Assembly: GCA_949987565.1 (NCBI GenBank)
Contig: OX465109.1
Span: 13,223,400-13,287,399 of the forward strand
DNA length: 64,000 nucleotides
DNA from: Luidia sarsii
Lineage: Eukaryota > Echinodermata > Asteroidea > Paxillosida > Luidiidae
Direction: 5' to 3'
Positions 1 to 11,200 of the stretch are shown piece by piece. Every line of letters begins with the position of its first letter. Positions within the stretch are counted from its first letter, which is position 1. The position numbers and the translations under genes are program-made. The notes below the pieces were generated by a model. The model did not search any database. It had not been told where the DNA came from and worked only from the letters and a program-made list of their open reading frames with translations.

Positions 1-670
1 AGTTGAGCATGCAGTACTTGAACAGGAGATCCAACCCGTGTCCATTGTGGGATGCTTTATGTTCATGGTTGTTTTGAATAATTATTATGCCGTCTAGATT
101 TACATGTACTTTACAATTGGAACAGGGGAATATGGTACATGTAGCCTAATGAGGATTCCGGAAGTGATTCCATCATGTACCCTGAAAATCCTGACAGAAG
201 ACCCCCCATTATGAGAAAACCCACCAAGACATACTGGTACATGTTAACAGAGGAAACCTCTAGTGTGTAGTGTAGTAAGCTAATGCTAAACAGAAGATGG
301 AGTTACTGAATTATGCCAATTGGTTTGTACGTATACAACTGTACATACATGTACAACTGTACACCGGTACATGCCTATGGGGCTGTCTTCCCAAACGATA
401 ACCCCAGAGCCCCACTCACCGTTCATATGTACTTATATAGAAACAGAATACTGACATCTTGAGAAAAAAATGTGGGTAAAAAAGTGCTAATACAGTGGTA
501 GGGGATCAGTTCTGTGACTTGTAAGTTGTATACATGTACAGTACATTGTACATCCATTAGGCTGTGTACATCTTAGTACCCTGGTATGACAATATCATTT
601 TTATGTACACGTGTACATGTTCAGTATAATTATGCATTGAATGAACATGCATATATCCCTAGCTTGATTG
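1..670. other. Non-coding stretch rich in the word acatgtac
   Basis: I see no exon or gene here. The stretch is AT-leaning sequence with scattered copies of the palindromic words acatgtac and tgtacatgta, for example around 340-380, 530-555 and 600-625. The same words recur through the whole window and look like a genome-wide simple-sequence habit of this organism. An upstream exon of the FBXL4-like gene could lie here or further 5', but none is visible. Confidence 0.5.
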
Positions 671-674
671 AACC

Positions 675-1696
675 ATGAACTGAAAACCACAGAACAAACA
701 GTATAAAGGCATGGTGAAGGGCAAGAGATCTGTGTGGAACTGAAAACCACAGAACAAACAGTATACAGGCATGGTGAAGGGCATGAGATCTGTGTGGAAC
801 TGAAAACCACAGAACAAACAGTATACAGGCATGGTGAAGGGCACGAGATCTGTGTGGAACTGAAAACCACAGAACAAACAGTATACAGGCATGGTGAAGG
901 GCATGAGATCTGTGTGGAACTGAAAACCACAGAACAAACAGTATACAGGCATGGTGAAGGGCAAGAGATCTGTGTGGAACTGAAAACCACAGAACAAACA
1001 GTATACAGGCATGGTGAAGGGCAAGAGATCTGTGTGGAACTGAAAACCACAGAACAAACAGTATACAGGCATGGTGAAGGGCATGAGATCTGTGTGCAAC
1101 TGAAAACCACAGAACAAACAGTATATAGGCATGGTGAAGGGCAAGATATCTGTGTGGAACTGAAAATTACAGAACAAACAGTATACAGGCATGGTGAAGG
1201 GCAAGAGATCTGTGTGGAACTGAAAATTATAGAACAAACAGTATACAGGCATGGTGAAGGGCAAGAGATCTGTGTGGAACTGAAAATTACAGAACAAACA
1301 GTATACAGGCATGGTGAAGGGCACGAGATCTGTGTGGAACTGAAAACCACAGAACAAACAGTATACAGGCATGGTGAAGGGCACGAGATCTGTGTGGAAC
1401 TGAAAACTACAGAACAAACAGTATACAGGCATGGTGAAGGGCAAGAGATCTGTGTGGAACTGAAAACTACAGAACAAACAGTATACAGGCATGGTAAAGG
1501 GCAAGAGATCTGTGTGGAACTGAAAACCACAGAACAAACAGTATACAGGCATGGTGAAGGGCACGAGATCTGTGTGGAACTGAAAACTACAGAACAAATA
1601 GTATACAGGCATGGTGAAGGGCATGAGATCTGTGTGGAACTGAAAACCACAGAACAAACAGTATACAGGCATGGTGAAGGGCATGAGATCTGTGTG
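675..1696. repeat. 60-bp minisatellite, about 17 tandem copies
   Basis: Seventeen head-to-tail copies of a 60-bp unit run almost without gaps or length change. Each unit contains gaactgaaaaccacagaac and ends near gagatctgtgtg. Single-base variants such as gcaag/gcacg/gcatg and aaccac/aattac/aactac are shared by neighbouring copies, which suggests recent local duplication. Because 60 is divisible by three, every stop-free frame of one unit stays open through the array, so long ORFs appear on both strands. I regard these as by-products of the repeat and not as genes. Confidence 0.95.
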
Positions 1697-1699
1697 TGA

Positions 1700-4060
1700 A
1701 CCGTACATGCTGCACACTTTCGTATCTAATTGCAAAATAGATAACTCGGAAGGCAAGATAAAGGCCTAAAGCTATGCGCTGTAAAACCACCCAGCGCTTT
1801 TACGGTATATTCCATTGTAACTTGGCAGTACATGTAGGTGTTGATTTCGAGTGAGTGATTACGTCATCAGGCTGTCCGTGGTTTTTTTGTGACCATATGT
1901 TCATATTGGGGCTGTTGACACTGAATACACGCGATTATTTGGATCATGAATTCGTGATTCGAATCGTGATTAAAACTCCACTTTTGTGTGTGAACAAAAT
2001 TAATGTGATTTTTATAGTGGGATTTGACATCGGTGTCTACATCGGTGACATTTGGCGACCTCTACTGTCTGATGGGTCCTCTATACCCAAGGACAACACC
2101 ACCAACCGGTCTACATCTCCGACGTCCTTCAACCACGGCACCCAGCCCTCTACTGACACGGCCCAGTGATTTCCCACCTCACGTCGTGCTTCAGTAGTCT
2201 GGCTGGGCAGGAAAGATCCTCCACACTTCAACGGTCACGACCACAACTTTTGGCGGGAAGGATCCTCCATGCTTCACCGCTACTCCAAGCCATACAAAAC
2301 CCCTGATGATAGTTGGAATCCAGCAGTCTCCTGACGACAGCAGAGTACACACTGCTCGAAACGTTGAGTCACCGGCTCTTTTCAGAGCCACACTCAGTCT
2401 CAAAAGAGATGATAAACATGGTGTCACCGCAAACCAATTAATAATAATTGTTTCCACCATGCAAACCTTCAAGTCTTTTCTAGTGGGATTTGAATCGCGA
2501 TTCGGACTCCGCTATTAGTGAGCCTTTTCCAAATAATTAAGTTGTTTTTTTTACAACGCAACGCAATTAGAGTAAACATATTTCCACAAGCAGACCATGA
2601 GTATAAAAATCATCTGAAAATGGATCTCAAAGTAACTGAGGTTGAACTATCAGACCACTACGAGTATAATAGGCCTAGTTTGTAGTGCACTGAAGATGTA
2701 CATGTATATGTTGCAGGAAATGAATTTGCACTGGTAGTCAACGCAAAAAACATATGTACATGTATCACAAGCATTTGTCTGTTTTTGACTCACTTTGCAC
2801 AGTTTGAACTTTGATGACCTTGCTGTTGCAAGGCCATAATAGACAAATACTTCCAGGGCAATCCAGGCCCATTCTCGATTGCTTTCCTTCCTTGTTTTAG
2901 ATAGCATTTTAAACATGTTAGATAGTGCCAGCTCAGTTCCTGCTCCTGTTTAACCTTTGAAAAAACTAGACGGATGGTAATGTCTGCCATTGCATTAATG
3001 AGCTCAAAGGTTTCTTTGAACGTACAGTTGATCATTTTCTTCTGTCTATTATAGCTATGCAGCATTAGCTATTATGCAAAAATCCTGGGTACATGTAAAA
3101 CATTGCAGTGTACATTGTACATTGTGGTTTGTGTGCAACGTTTACTTTATATACATACATGTACATGTTACCCCCCTGGTACATGTATGTGTACAGTACA
3201 TGTAGGTTGTATTGTACATTGTACATGTACCGTATATACATGTACAATAATTCATGTACATGTACTTATAGGATAGCCTACCAAGTATATTTTATTTTTA
3301 GTTATTTCCTCCTGGTTGTTGGGCCTACTGTACCAATATATTTAAGACGCCCCAAAATCAGTGGTTCAGTGACAGACAGACGGCTGACACAGTTTCACTT
3401 ACTAATGACATTGGAAATTTCTGATGATTGTACATGTACCATGGAGCATTGATAAATAGTTGCTTGGTAATGGTAAGGTACATGTACATGTACATGTATA
3501 CGGTATCTGGGTGAGCCCACAACTTGCTCATGAATGTTAATATATCTGTCAGCAAGGCCAAACGAAGGGCTTGCTCTGGTAAGTGTGCAGATGAACAGTG
3601 TACTGATGCATGTACCTGTGGCACCAAGAATTGACCATGCTGCAACAGAAGTCTTGATTTTGTTTTAGAACCAGTACCAGTAGCTGGCTGTACCCAAACT
3701 GACCACAGGGGACGTTGTGGTCATTTATCTTCTCTGATTGTTTTCAAATCCCACCAATGAAATATAAATAATCACGTTCATTGTGTCCACAAAAAAGAAG
3801 AAGTGGACTTTGATTAGTGATTCAAATCGTGTTTATTTTGGACAGTGGAAGCGGCCCTATACCATGTATACTGTGTCCTCATTGGGCTAATGTTGCCGAC
3901 TACATCACAAACCATGCAAGCTCCATTTAAGACACCCTAGCTCTTTCAGTACCGAACAGCAGCGGCCGATTCTCAACTGGCACTTTGCGGACGTCAAACA
4001 AGCCCCGCAAGTGATTGGTTTTTCCGTAGGTACCGTAAGCGAGTCCAAAATTATTCATGA
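1700..4060. other. Non-coding stretch upstream of the recognised FBXL4 exons
   Basis: No exon of a known family was recognised. Acatgtac-type simple sequence is frequent from 3090 to 3260 and around 3480. The segment around 2170-2480 looks like the untranslated end of a retroelement and carries a hammerhead-like motif, listed separately. Confidence 0.45.
2331..2370 (+). ncRNA. Hammerhead-ribozyme-like motif of retroelement type
   Basis: The conserved hammerhead core words occur in the right order: CTGACGA (2331-2337, fits CUGANGA), a 5-bp stem AGCAG (2339-2343) with CTGCT (2352-2356), then GAAAC (2358-2362) and GTC (2368-2370). The very short third stem is of the kind reported for Penelope-like and retrozyme hammerheads. 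The closing pair of stem II would be a C-C mismatch (2338 with 2357), which weakens the case. A Penelope-like remnant lies 1.7 kb downstream on the other strand. Ribozyme activity is inference. Confidence 0.35.
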
Positions 4061-4065
4061 TTTTC

Positions 4066-5030
4066 TCATGAATTAATTTTTGTCTGGCATGTCTGGGGAA
4101 AAAAATGAATGATTCTGATCTGATATCGAATGATCAGGGAGATTGAAGTGATACCCAACAGGGGTGTCCATTTTACCAGTTTCGATAGTAGACCTATGGC
4201 CCTAGATCCGTTTTTTGAGGGTGTTTTTGGTCTCGCCAACATACTGAATATTACAAACTCTACAAGAGATGAGGTATATGATGTTGGAGGTAGTGCACGT
4301 GATACAGCCATAGGTCATGTGGGTAGTTCCAGAAGAATGTCCATTGAAAGAGTCTATTTCCTTGACGTGTCTTGCAAACAATGCATTTCGAGGTACACTT
4401 AAATGTTCCAAATTTGGTTGGAGGTGAAGAGTCCAAGGGGGGAACCTCTGCTCGGACAATTAAGTCACGCAGGTTACGGGGGCGCCTGTAAGCAAAAACA
4501 GGCGAATTTGGAATGGCATCAGCCAGATGATCTGAAGTGTGGAGAATATGTTGGTTTTCCTTAGTTATCTTTCTGAGAGAAGGAAGAGAAGGTTGGTAGG
4601 AAGTAACTAAGGGAACCTTGGGCTTGTCCTTTGGACCTGGTGGCTTTTGTTTTAGTGCCGAACTTCTGGGAATGGAATAGACTTTAGCAATGGAGTTCTT
4701 CACTTGGCGAGAACTATAGCCTCTAGCAACCGAGTTACTGGCCAATACACGTGTATGGCGGCAAAAGTCAAACTCATTGGAACATACATGTATGCGCCTC
4801 GATCTGAGGGCCTGGCTGTAAGCTATACCAGTCTTACAGTGTCTGGGGTGACAACTGGAGGAATGGAGATATTGATGAGTGTCGGTGGGCTTAGAATACA
4901 AGTAAGTAGTGAGAGTATTGAGGTCTTTCCGGACGGTGACGTCCAGAAAGTGGGTCCGCTGAAGAGACTGCTCCCATGTAAATTTGATAGTCCTATGGAA
5001 GGAGTTGATACTTTTGCATGATTAATTTGT
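4066..5030 (-). pseudogene. Penelope-like retroelement remnant (RT C-terminus plus GIY-YIG endonuclease)
   Basis: Reading the - strand from about 5030 down to 4066 gives the end of a Penelope-type reverse transcriptase. A FLDVTV motif lies near 4940, then YSKPTDTHQYLH near 4890, then a cysteine pair region (CTSKCIVCK), then a GIY-YIG nuclease start (IIYLISC...QYVGETKNTL, about 4215-4280). The frame shifts near 4360 and a TAG interrupts the nuclease near 4197, so the copy is dead. The N-terminal half of the RT is absent. The element is antisense to the FBXL4-like gene and stops about 65 bp before its first recognised exon. Confidence 0.85.
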
Positions 5031-5085
5031 TACCTTTGCCAATGTTTTATTGGAGTGTGGCTTTTTCTTACATTTGTTCTTGTAG

Positions 5086-5215
5086 AAGTGGATCTGTCAT
5101 CAGTGGTCATATTGGATAGCAATGACTTACAGCCTCTGGCACTCCTACACAACTTGACAAGATTAGACCTGTATAGATCAAGAATAACTGAGGAAACAGC
5201 CTCCAACATTATCAG
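5086..5215 (+). CDS. FBXL4: FBXL4-like exon a (first visible)
   Basis: The exon is bounded by ttcttgtag and gtaggt. It begins with two bases of a split codon and ends two bases into the next, so both ends are phase 2. It encodes an LRR pair with the core LTRLDLYRSRITEETASNII. Confidence 0.85.
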
Positions 5216-8200
5216 GTAGGTTTGGTTGTTTCTTCGCCCATCTGCCTGCCTGCCTGCCTGCCTGCTTGCCTGCCTGCCTGCCCACTCACCTGCCCACTCA
5301 CCTGCCCTCTCTGTTTGTCTGTCTGTCTGTCAGGTCATCTGGTCGTTTCTTTTTCTGTGTACACGTACATGTATGTACAATTTCTTCCAGACTCAATGCT
5401 CCTGAGTCCTGATACTCATCAGTTGATAGGGTTGCTGTTACTGCTGCTGCTGCTGCTGTTTTTTTTAGCTTTTCCGCCGCTTCCAGGGAAGCGGAAAAGC
5501 TATATCTTTTGTTCTGATTTTTGTTTTTCTTCTTCTTCTTCTCCCCCAAAGCCCATAGACAATGCACAGGGGTTTTGTAAGCACGACTTTGGTCATTTTT
5601 TTCAAACGTGGCACATGCATAAAACCCATGCTGAAATTGATCCTAAACACCTTGATATCATCATGACGTCATCACGTGTCACGTGACATTGCTTTAAAGG
5701 GGCAAATTTCAAAATCCATTAAAAGCAAAAGTACAAGTTTGTTTGGTTTCAACTTTGCACTGTATCTAAGTTGGGAAAAGGTGTATCCAAAAATTGCCGT
5801 CAATTGACCGTGACGTCATCTCATGAATATTTATGAGGTCATGAACTTTTCAGATTGTCACATTGAAATGAGCATATTTGGCCAATGGAGCGAGATTGTT
5901 TACATTTTTTCTGTGATATCTATTGGGGACATGGTTTAGAAACACCTTCCGGAGCCAAAATGTCATTACGCAATCATGACGTCATCAAAACGTGTGATTT
6001 TAAAACACATATAAGGCATTGGCCAATTCTCAAAATTTGGTATGTAGTTAGCTATCGTGCTAGACATTCCAAACCTAAAGTTTGGAACCAAAGGGCCATT
6101 GTTTATAATTATTATGAATTTTTGAATACCACACTACATAGGCTTTGTGCACAAAATATGTACATGCGTTTTGGAGTAGGAATGGGGCTATTCTATGACT
6201 TGTTAAAAACAGTAGCGGAAAAGCTCTGTGCTCTGTTTCACAACAGACATATTTCTCGTTTTTACTGATGTTGCTGCTGTGGCTCTTGCTGTTTTTGCTT
6301 CTGCGAATGTTATTGATGTTGTTGCTGCTGTTGCTGTTGTTACTGATGTTGCTGCTGCTGCTGAATGCTGATATTGCTGTTGCTGTTGCTGTTTTTGCTG
6401 CTGTCACTGTTTATTGATTATTTTGTTGCTGTAGTATTGGTGTTGTCCTTGGTGTTGGTGTTCTTTCCATGTTACTGTTGGTACATGTACATGTATTGCC
6501 CTTGTTGCTGCTGTTGTTGCTAATCAATGTTATTGTTGCTGTTGCTATTGCCCTTGTTGCTGATGATGTTGGTGTTGGTGCTGTTTTTTCTGCTGCTGCT
6601 GTTGTTGTTGCTAATGTTACTGTTGTTGCTGTTGCTATTGCCCTTGTTGCTGATGTTGTTGGTGTTGGTGCTGTTTTTCTGCTGCTGCTGTTGTTGCTAA
6701 TCAATGTTATTGTTGTTGCTGTTGCTATTTCCCTTGTTGCTGATGTTGTTGGTGTTAGTGCTGTTTTTTCTGCTGCTGCTGCTGTTGTTGCTAATGTTAC
6801 TGTTGTTGCTGTTGCTATTGCCCTTGTTGCTGATGTTGTTGGTGTTGGTGCTGTTTTTCTGCTGCTGCTGTTGTTGCTAATCAATGTTATTGTTGTTGCT
6901 GTTGCTATTTCCCTTGTTGCTGATGTTGTTGGTGTTAGTGCTGTTTTTTCTGCTGCTGCTGCTGTTGTTGCTAATCAATGTTACTGTTGTTTCTGTTGCT
7001 ATTGCCCTTGTTGCTGATGTTGTTGGTATTGGTGTTTTTTCTGCTGCTGCTGTTGTTGCTAATGTTACTGTTGTTGTTGCTATTGTCCTTGTTGCTGATG
7101 TTGTTGGTGTTGGTGCTGTGTTTTTTTTGCTGCTGCTGTTGTTGTTGCTAATGTTACTGTTGTTGCTGTTGCTATTGCCCTTGTTGCTGATGTTGTTGGT
7201 GTTGGTGCTGTTTTTCTGCTGCTGCTGTTGTTGCTAATCAATGTTATTGTTGTTGCTGTTGCTATTTCCCTTGTTGCTGATGTTGTTGGTGTTAGTGCTG
7301 TTTTTTCTGCTGCTGCTGCTGTTGTTGCTAATGTTACTGTTGTTGCTGTTGCTATTGCCCTTGTTGCTGATGTTGTTGGTGTTGGTGCTGTTTTTCTGCT
7401 GCTGCTGTTGTTGCTAATCAATGTTATTGTTGTTGCTGTTGCTATTTCCCTTGTTGCTGATGTTGTTGGTGTTAGTGCTGTTTTTTCTGCTGCTGCTGCT
7501 GTTGTTGCTAATCAATGTTACTGTTGTTTCTGTTGCTATTGCCCTTGTTGCTGATGTTGTTGGTATTGGTGTTTTTTCTGCTGCTGCTGTTGTTGCTAAT
7601 GTTACTGTTGTTGTTGCTATTGTCCTTGTTGCTGATGTTGTTGGTGTTGGTGCTGTTTTTTTTTTGCTGCTGCTGTTGTTGTTGCTAATGTTACTGTTGT
7701 TGCTGTTGCTATTGTCATTGTTGCTGATGTTGTTGGTGTTGGTGCTGTTTTTCTGCTGCTGCTGCTGTTGTTGCTAATCAATGTTACCGTTGTTGCTGTT
7801 GCTATTGTCATTGTTGCTGATGTTGGTGTTGGTGCTGTTTTTTCTGCTGCTGCTGCTGTTGTTGCTAATCAATGTTACTGTTGTTGCTGTTGCTATTGCC
7901 CTTGTTGCTGATGTTGTTGGTATTGGTGTTTTTTCTGCTGCTGCTGTTGTTGCTAATGTTACTGTTGTTGTTGCTATTGTCCTTGTTGCTGATGTTGTTG
8001 GTGTTGGTGCTGTTTTTTTTTTGCTGCTGCTGTTGTTGTTGCTAATGTTACTGTTGTTGCTGTTGCTATTGTCATTGTTGCTGATGTTGTTGGTGTTGGT
8101 GCTGTTTTTCTGCTGCTGCTGCTGTTGTTGCTAATCAATGTTACCGTTGTTGCTGTTGCTATTGTCATTGTTGCTGATGTTGGTGTTGGTGCTGTTTTTC

Positions 8201-11200
8201 TGCTGCTGCTGCTGTTGTTGCTAATCAATGTTACTGTTGTTGCTGTTGCTTTTGCCCTTGTTGCTGATGTTGTTGGTATTAGTGTTTTTTTCTGCTGCTG
8301 CTATTGTTGTTGCTAATGTTACTGTTGCTGTTGCTATTGCCCTTGTTGCTGATGTTGGTGGTGGTGCTGTTTTTCTGCTGCTGCTGCTGTTGTTACTAAT
8401 GCTACTGTTGTTGCTGCTGCTATTTCCCTTGTTGCTGATGTTGTTGGTGTTAGTGCTGTTTTTTCTGCTGCTGCTGCTGTTGTTGCTAATCAATGTTACT
8501 GTTGTTGCTGTTGATATTGCCCTTGTTGCTGATGTTGTTGGTGTTGGTGCTGTTTTTTCTGCTGCTGCTGTTGTTGTTGCTAATGTTACTGTTGTTGCTG
8601 TTGCGATTGCCCTTGTTGCTGATGTTGTTGGTGTTGGTGCTGTTTTTTCTGCTGCTGCTGTTGTTGTTGCTAATGTTACTGTTGTTGCTGTTGCTATTGC
8701 CCTTGTTGCTGATGTTGTTGGTGTTGGTGCTGTTTTTCTGCTGCTGCTGCTGCTGCTGCTGTTGTTGTAACTCATGTTGCTGTTGTTGCTGCAGCTATTT
8801 TTGTTGCTGCTGTCACTATTGTTGATGTTGTTTCTGTTGCTGCTGCTGACAGTGTCTCTGAAGCTGCTGCAGTTGCTGTTATTGTTATTGCTACTGCAGT
8901 TGCTGCTGTTTTTGTGTTAAATTGATTTCACAGCAGCTTTCTCCTTCTCCTGATTTCTCAACACAGAGCATCACCCAAACTGGAGCATCTAAACCTTGGT
9001 GCTATCAAGACAATACAGAGCTTTGACAATGTCATGTCTGCATTGTCACAGTGCAAGTAAGTCAATCTCAATTTCATCCCTAAATTGTAAATTTGTAATG
9101 AGCAGTGTTATAGCTAGGGTATTTTTGGTGGTGGTTCAAATTTCACCAACAAGAAGTCGCTAAACTAATGTTTATTACAGTTATACTAGCGATGTTTCAA
9201 GTATCGCGGTCAACCAAAGTGTATTTTGTAGAATTCTAGTAAATTTGAGAAGGATTTTTCATTCATTTCTTGAGATATCGGGAGTTGAAAATTGCAAAAT
9301 CACTCCGTGCAGCCGCGGTAGATCGAGCCAAAATGACGGAGAAAAAAAAGAGTCAAACTAGCGTTTTTCGACCGCCATCCAAATTTGTCAATTTTACCCT
9401 CAAATTGAAGCCTGTATTCTCTGCTTTTCATACATTTTGTACCACTATCAAAATTAATAACGAAGAGAATAATATTAAACTACGCCGAAACAATATTCGG
9501 AGACAAACAATGAAAGTTTATGTAGCGTATTTTAGTTATGACCGATTTCCCTTCGCGACGTTACCGAGGTTGGCGAGTCTAGGTGTGGTTTCCGTCTCGA
9601 GGTAAAGCCATAGCGACACTACAGGAGCAGTAGGGCGGAAACCAGCCTACGCGCGGCACATGTGACATAACACAACACGTCTTTGCACACACTGTATACT
9701 GCACAGTGCACGTGCACAGCGGCCGCATGGCTGCATACGAGATATGACTACGATCACGCTGCGCTACTCAAGCCTGATCGGAACAATTCCAGAACAAGTA
9801 TTAGCGAGACGGTTACGCTACAAAAAAGTACAATTTATTTTACTACCGAAACCAAACATAGATTGGGTTAATAATGGGGTGAACATAGTTCCGGTCGGAA
9901 GCATTGTTTTTCACCAGGAGTGGTGGACAGAAATTACCTGTGGTGGTCGGCCCCGTCCACCGCCGACCAGCGTAGCTATAACACTGGTAATGAGTATGAC
10001 CATAAGATTCTTATTGTGATCACAAGTTGAGGGCCAGGGGTGGGGTCTTGCATGCTTGCATTAAAACATTATGCCTTCTTTATTTATGAGCTTTGTATAA
10101 TTTGTGAGCTTTGTCATTAACCAGTAAGCAGTCTTTTGTCAAAGCTTTTTACTAATACTTTGAATGGAAATGATTATATCTTTTAAATCTGTTGTGCCCA
10201 TGCCATGATCGAGCGATGAAAGAAAGTATTCAGAAGCGTATTAAAATTCATAAAAAATATCATCTTCAAACCTTAAAGATTAATAAGAATCTAGGATTGA
10301 AATACATATATCAGGCCCTCTTAATTTTTGAGATTTGTAAATGTTTTATAAATGAAGTCAATATAGTTTGTGAACTAATTAGTTGAGCAGAATACTGCTG
10401 AAGACCGGTATTGATCATTGCAAGGCTCATTTCCCTAAACCTGGCTCAGCATAGCCTTTGTCTTCATTTCCTTTGTCCATTCTGAAGTACAAGGCTGCTT
10501 TAGGGATGAAGACAGGAGGCATTAGGCCTGTTCAAAAAAGGGAAACATTCTTACATGTACATGTAGCTCCAACTTCATCAAAGAACCCATCCTACATGTA
10601 CATGTATGTTCACAACTTTCCGTGTACATCATTCCGTGTCCATCATTCTGTGTGCATCATTCTGTGTGCATCATTCTGTGTGCATCATTCTGTGTGCATC
10701 ATTCTGTGTGCATCATTCTGTGTCCATCATTCCGTGTCCATCATTCTGTGTGCATCATTCTTTGTGCATCATTCTGTGTGCATCATTCTGTGTGCATCAT
10801 TCTGTGTCCATCATTCTGTGTCCATCATTCTGTGTGCATCATTCTGTGTCCATCATTCTGTGTTCATCATTCCGTGTCCATCATTCTGTGTCCATCATTC
10901 TGTGTCCATCATTCTGTGTGCATCATTCTGTGTCCATCATTCTGTGTTCATCATTCCGTGTCCATCATTCTGTGTCCATCATTCTGTGTGCATCATTCTG
11001 TGTGCATCATTCTGTGTCCATCATTCTGTGTTCATCATTCTGTGTCCATCATTCTGTGTCCATCATTCTGTGTCCATCATTCTGTTTCCATCATTCCGTG
11101 TCCATTATTCCGCTTCCCTTATTCTGTGTCCCTCATTCTGTGTCCATCAGGTTCCTTCAGAGTGTGAACCTGTGGAGGGCCAAGACATTGACCTATGAAG

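Noticed and set aside
601..1756. Long ORFs on both strands with perfect 20-residue repeats
   Set aside because: They arise from a 60-bp minisatellite whose period is divisible by three. Several frames and both strands are open, with no splice or start context and no domain.
6411..8825. Many ORFs of poly-Leu, Ala/Val or Asn/Ser/Thr repeats
   Set aside because: They are translations of the CTG/TTG satellite in all frames, located inside an intron.
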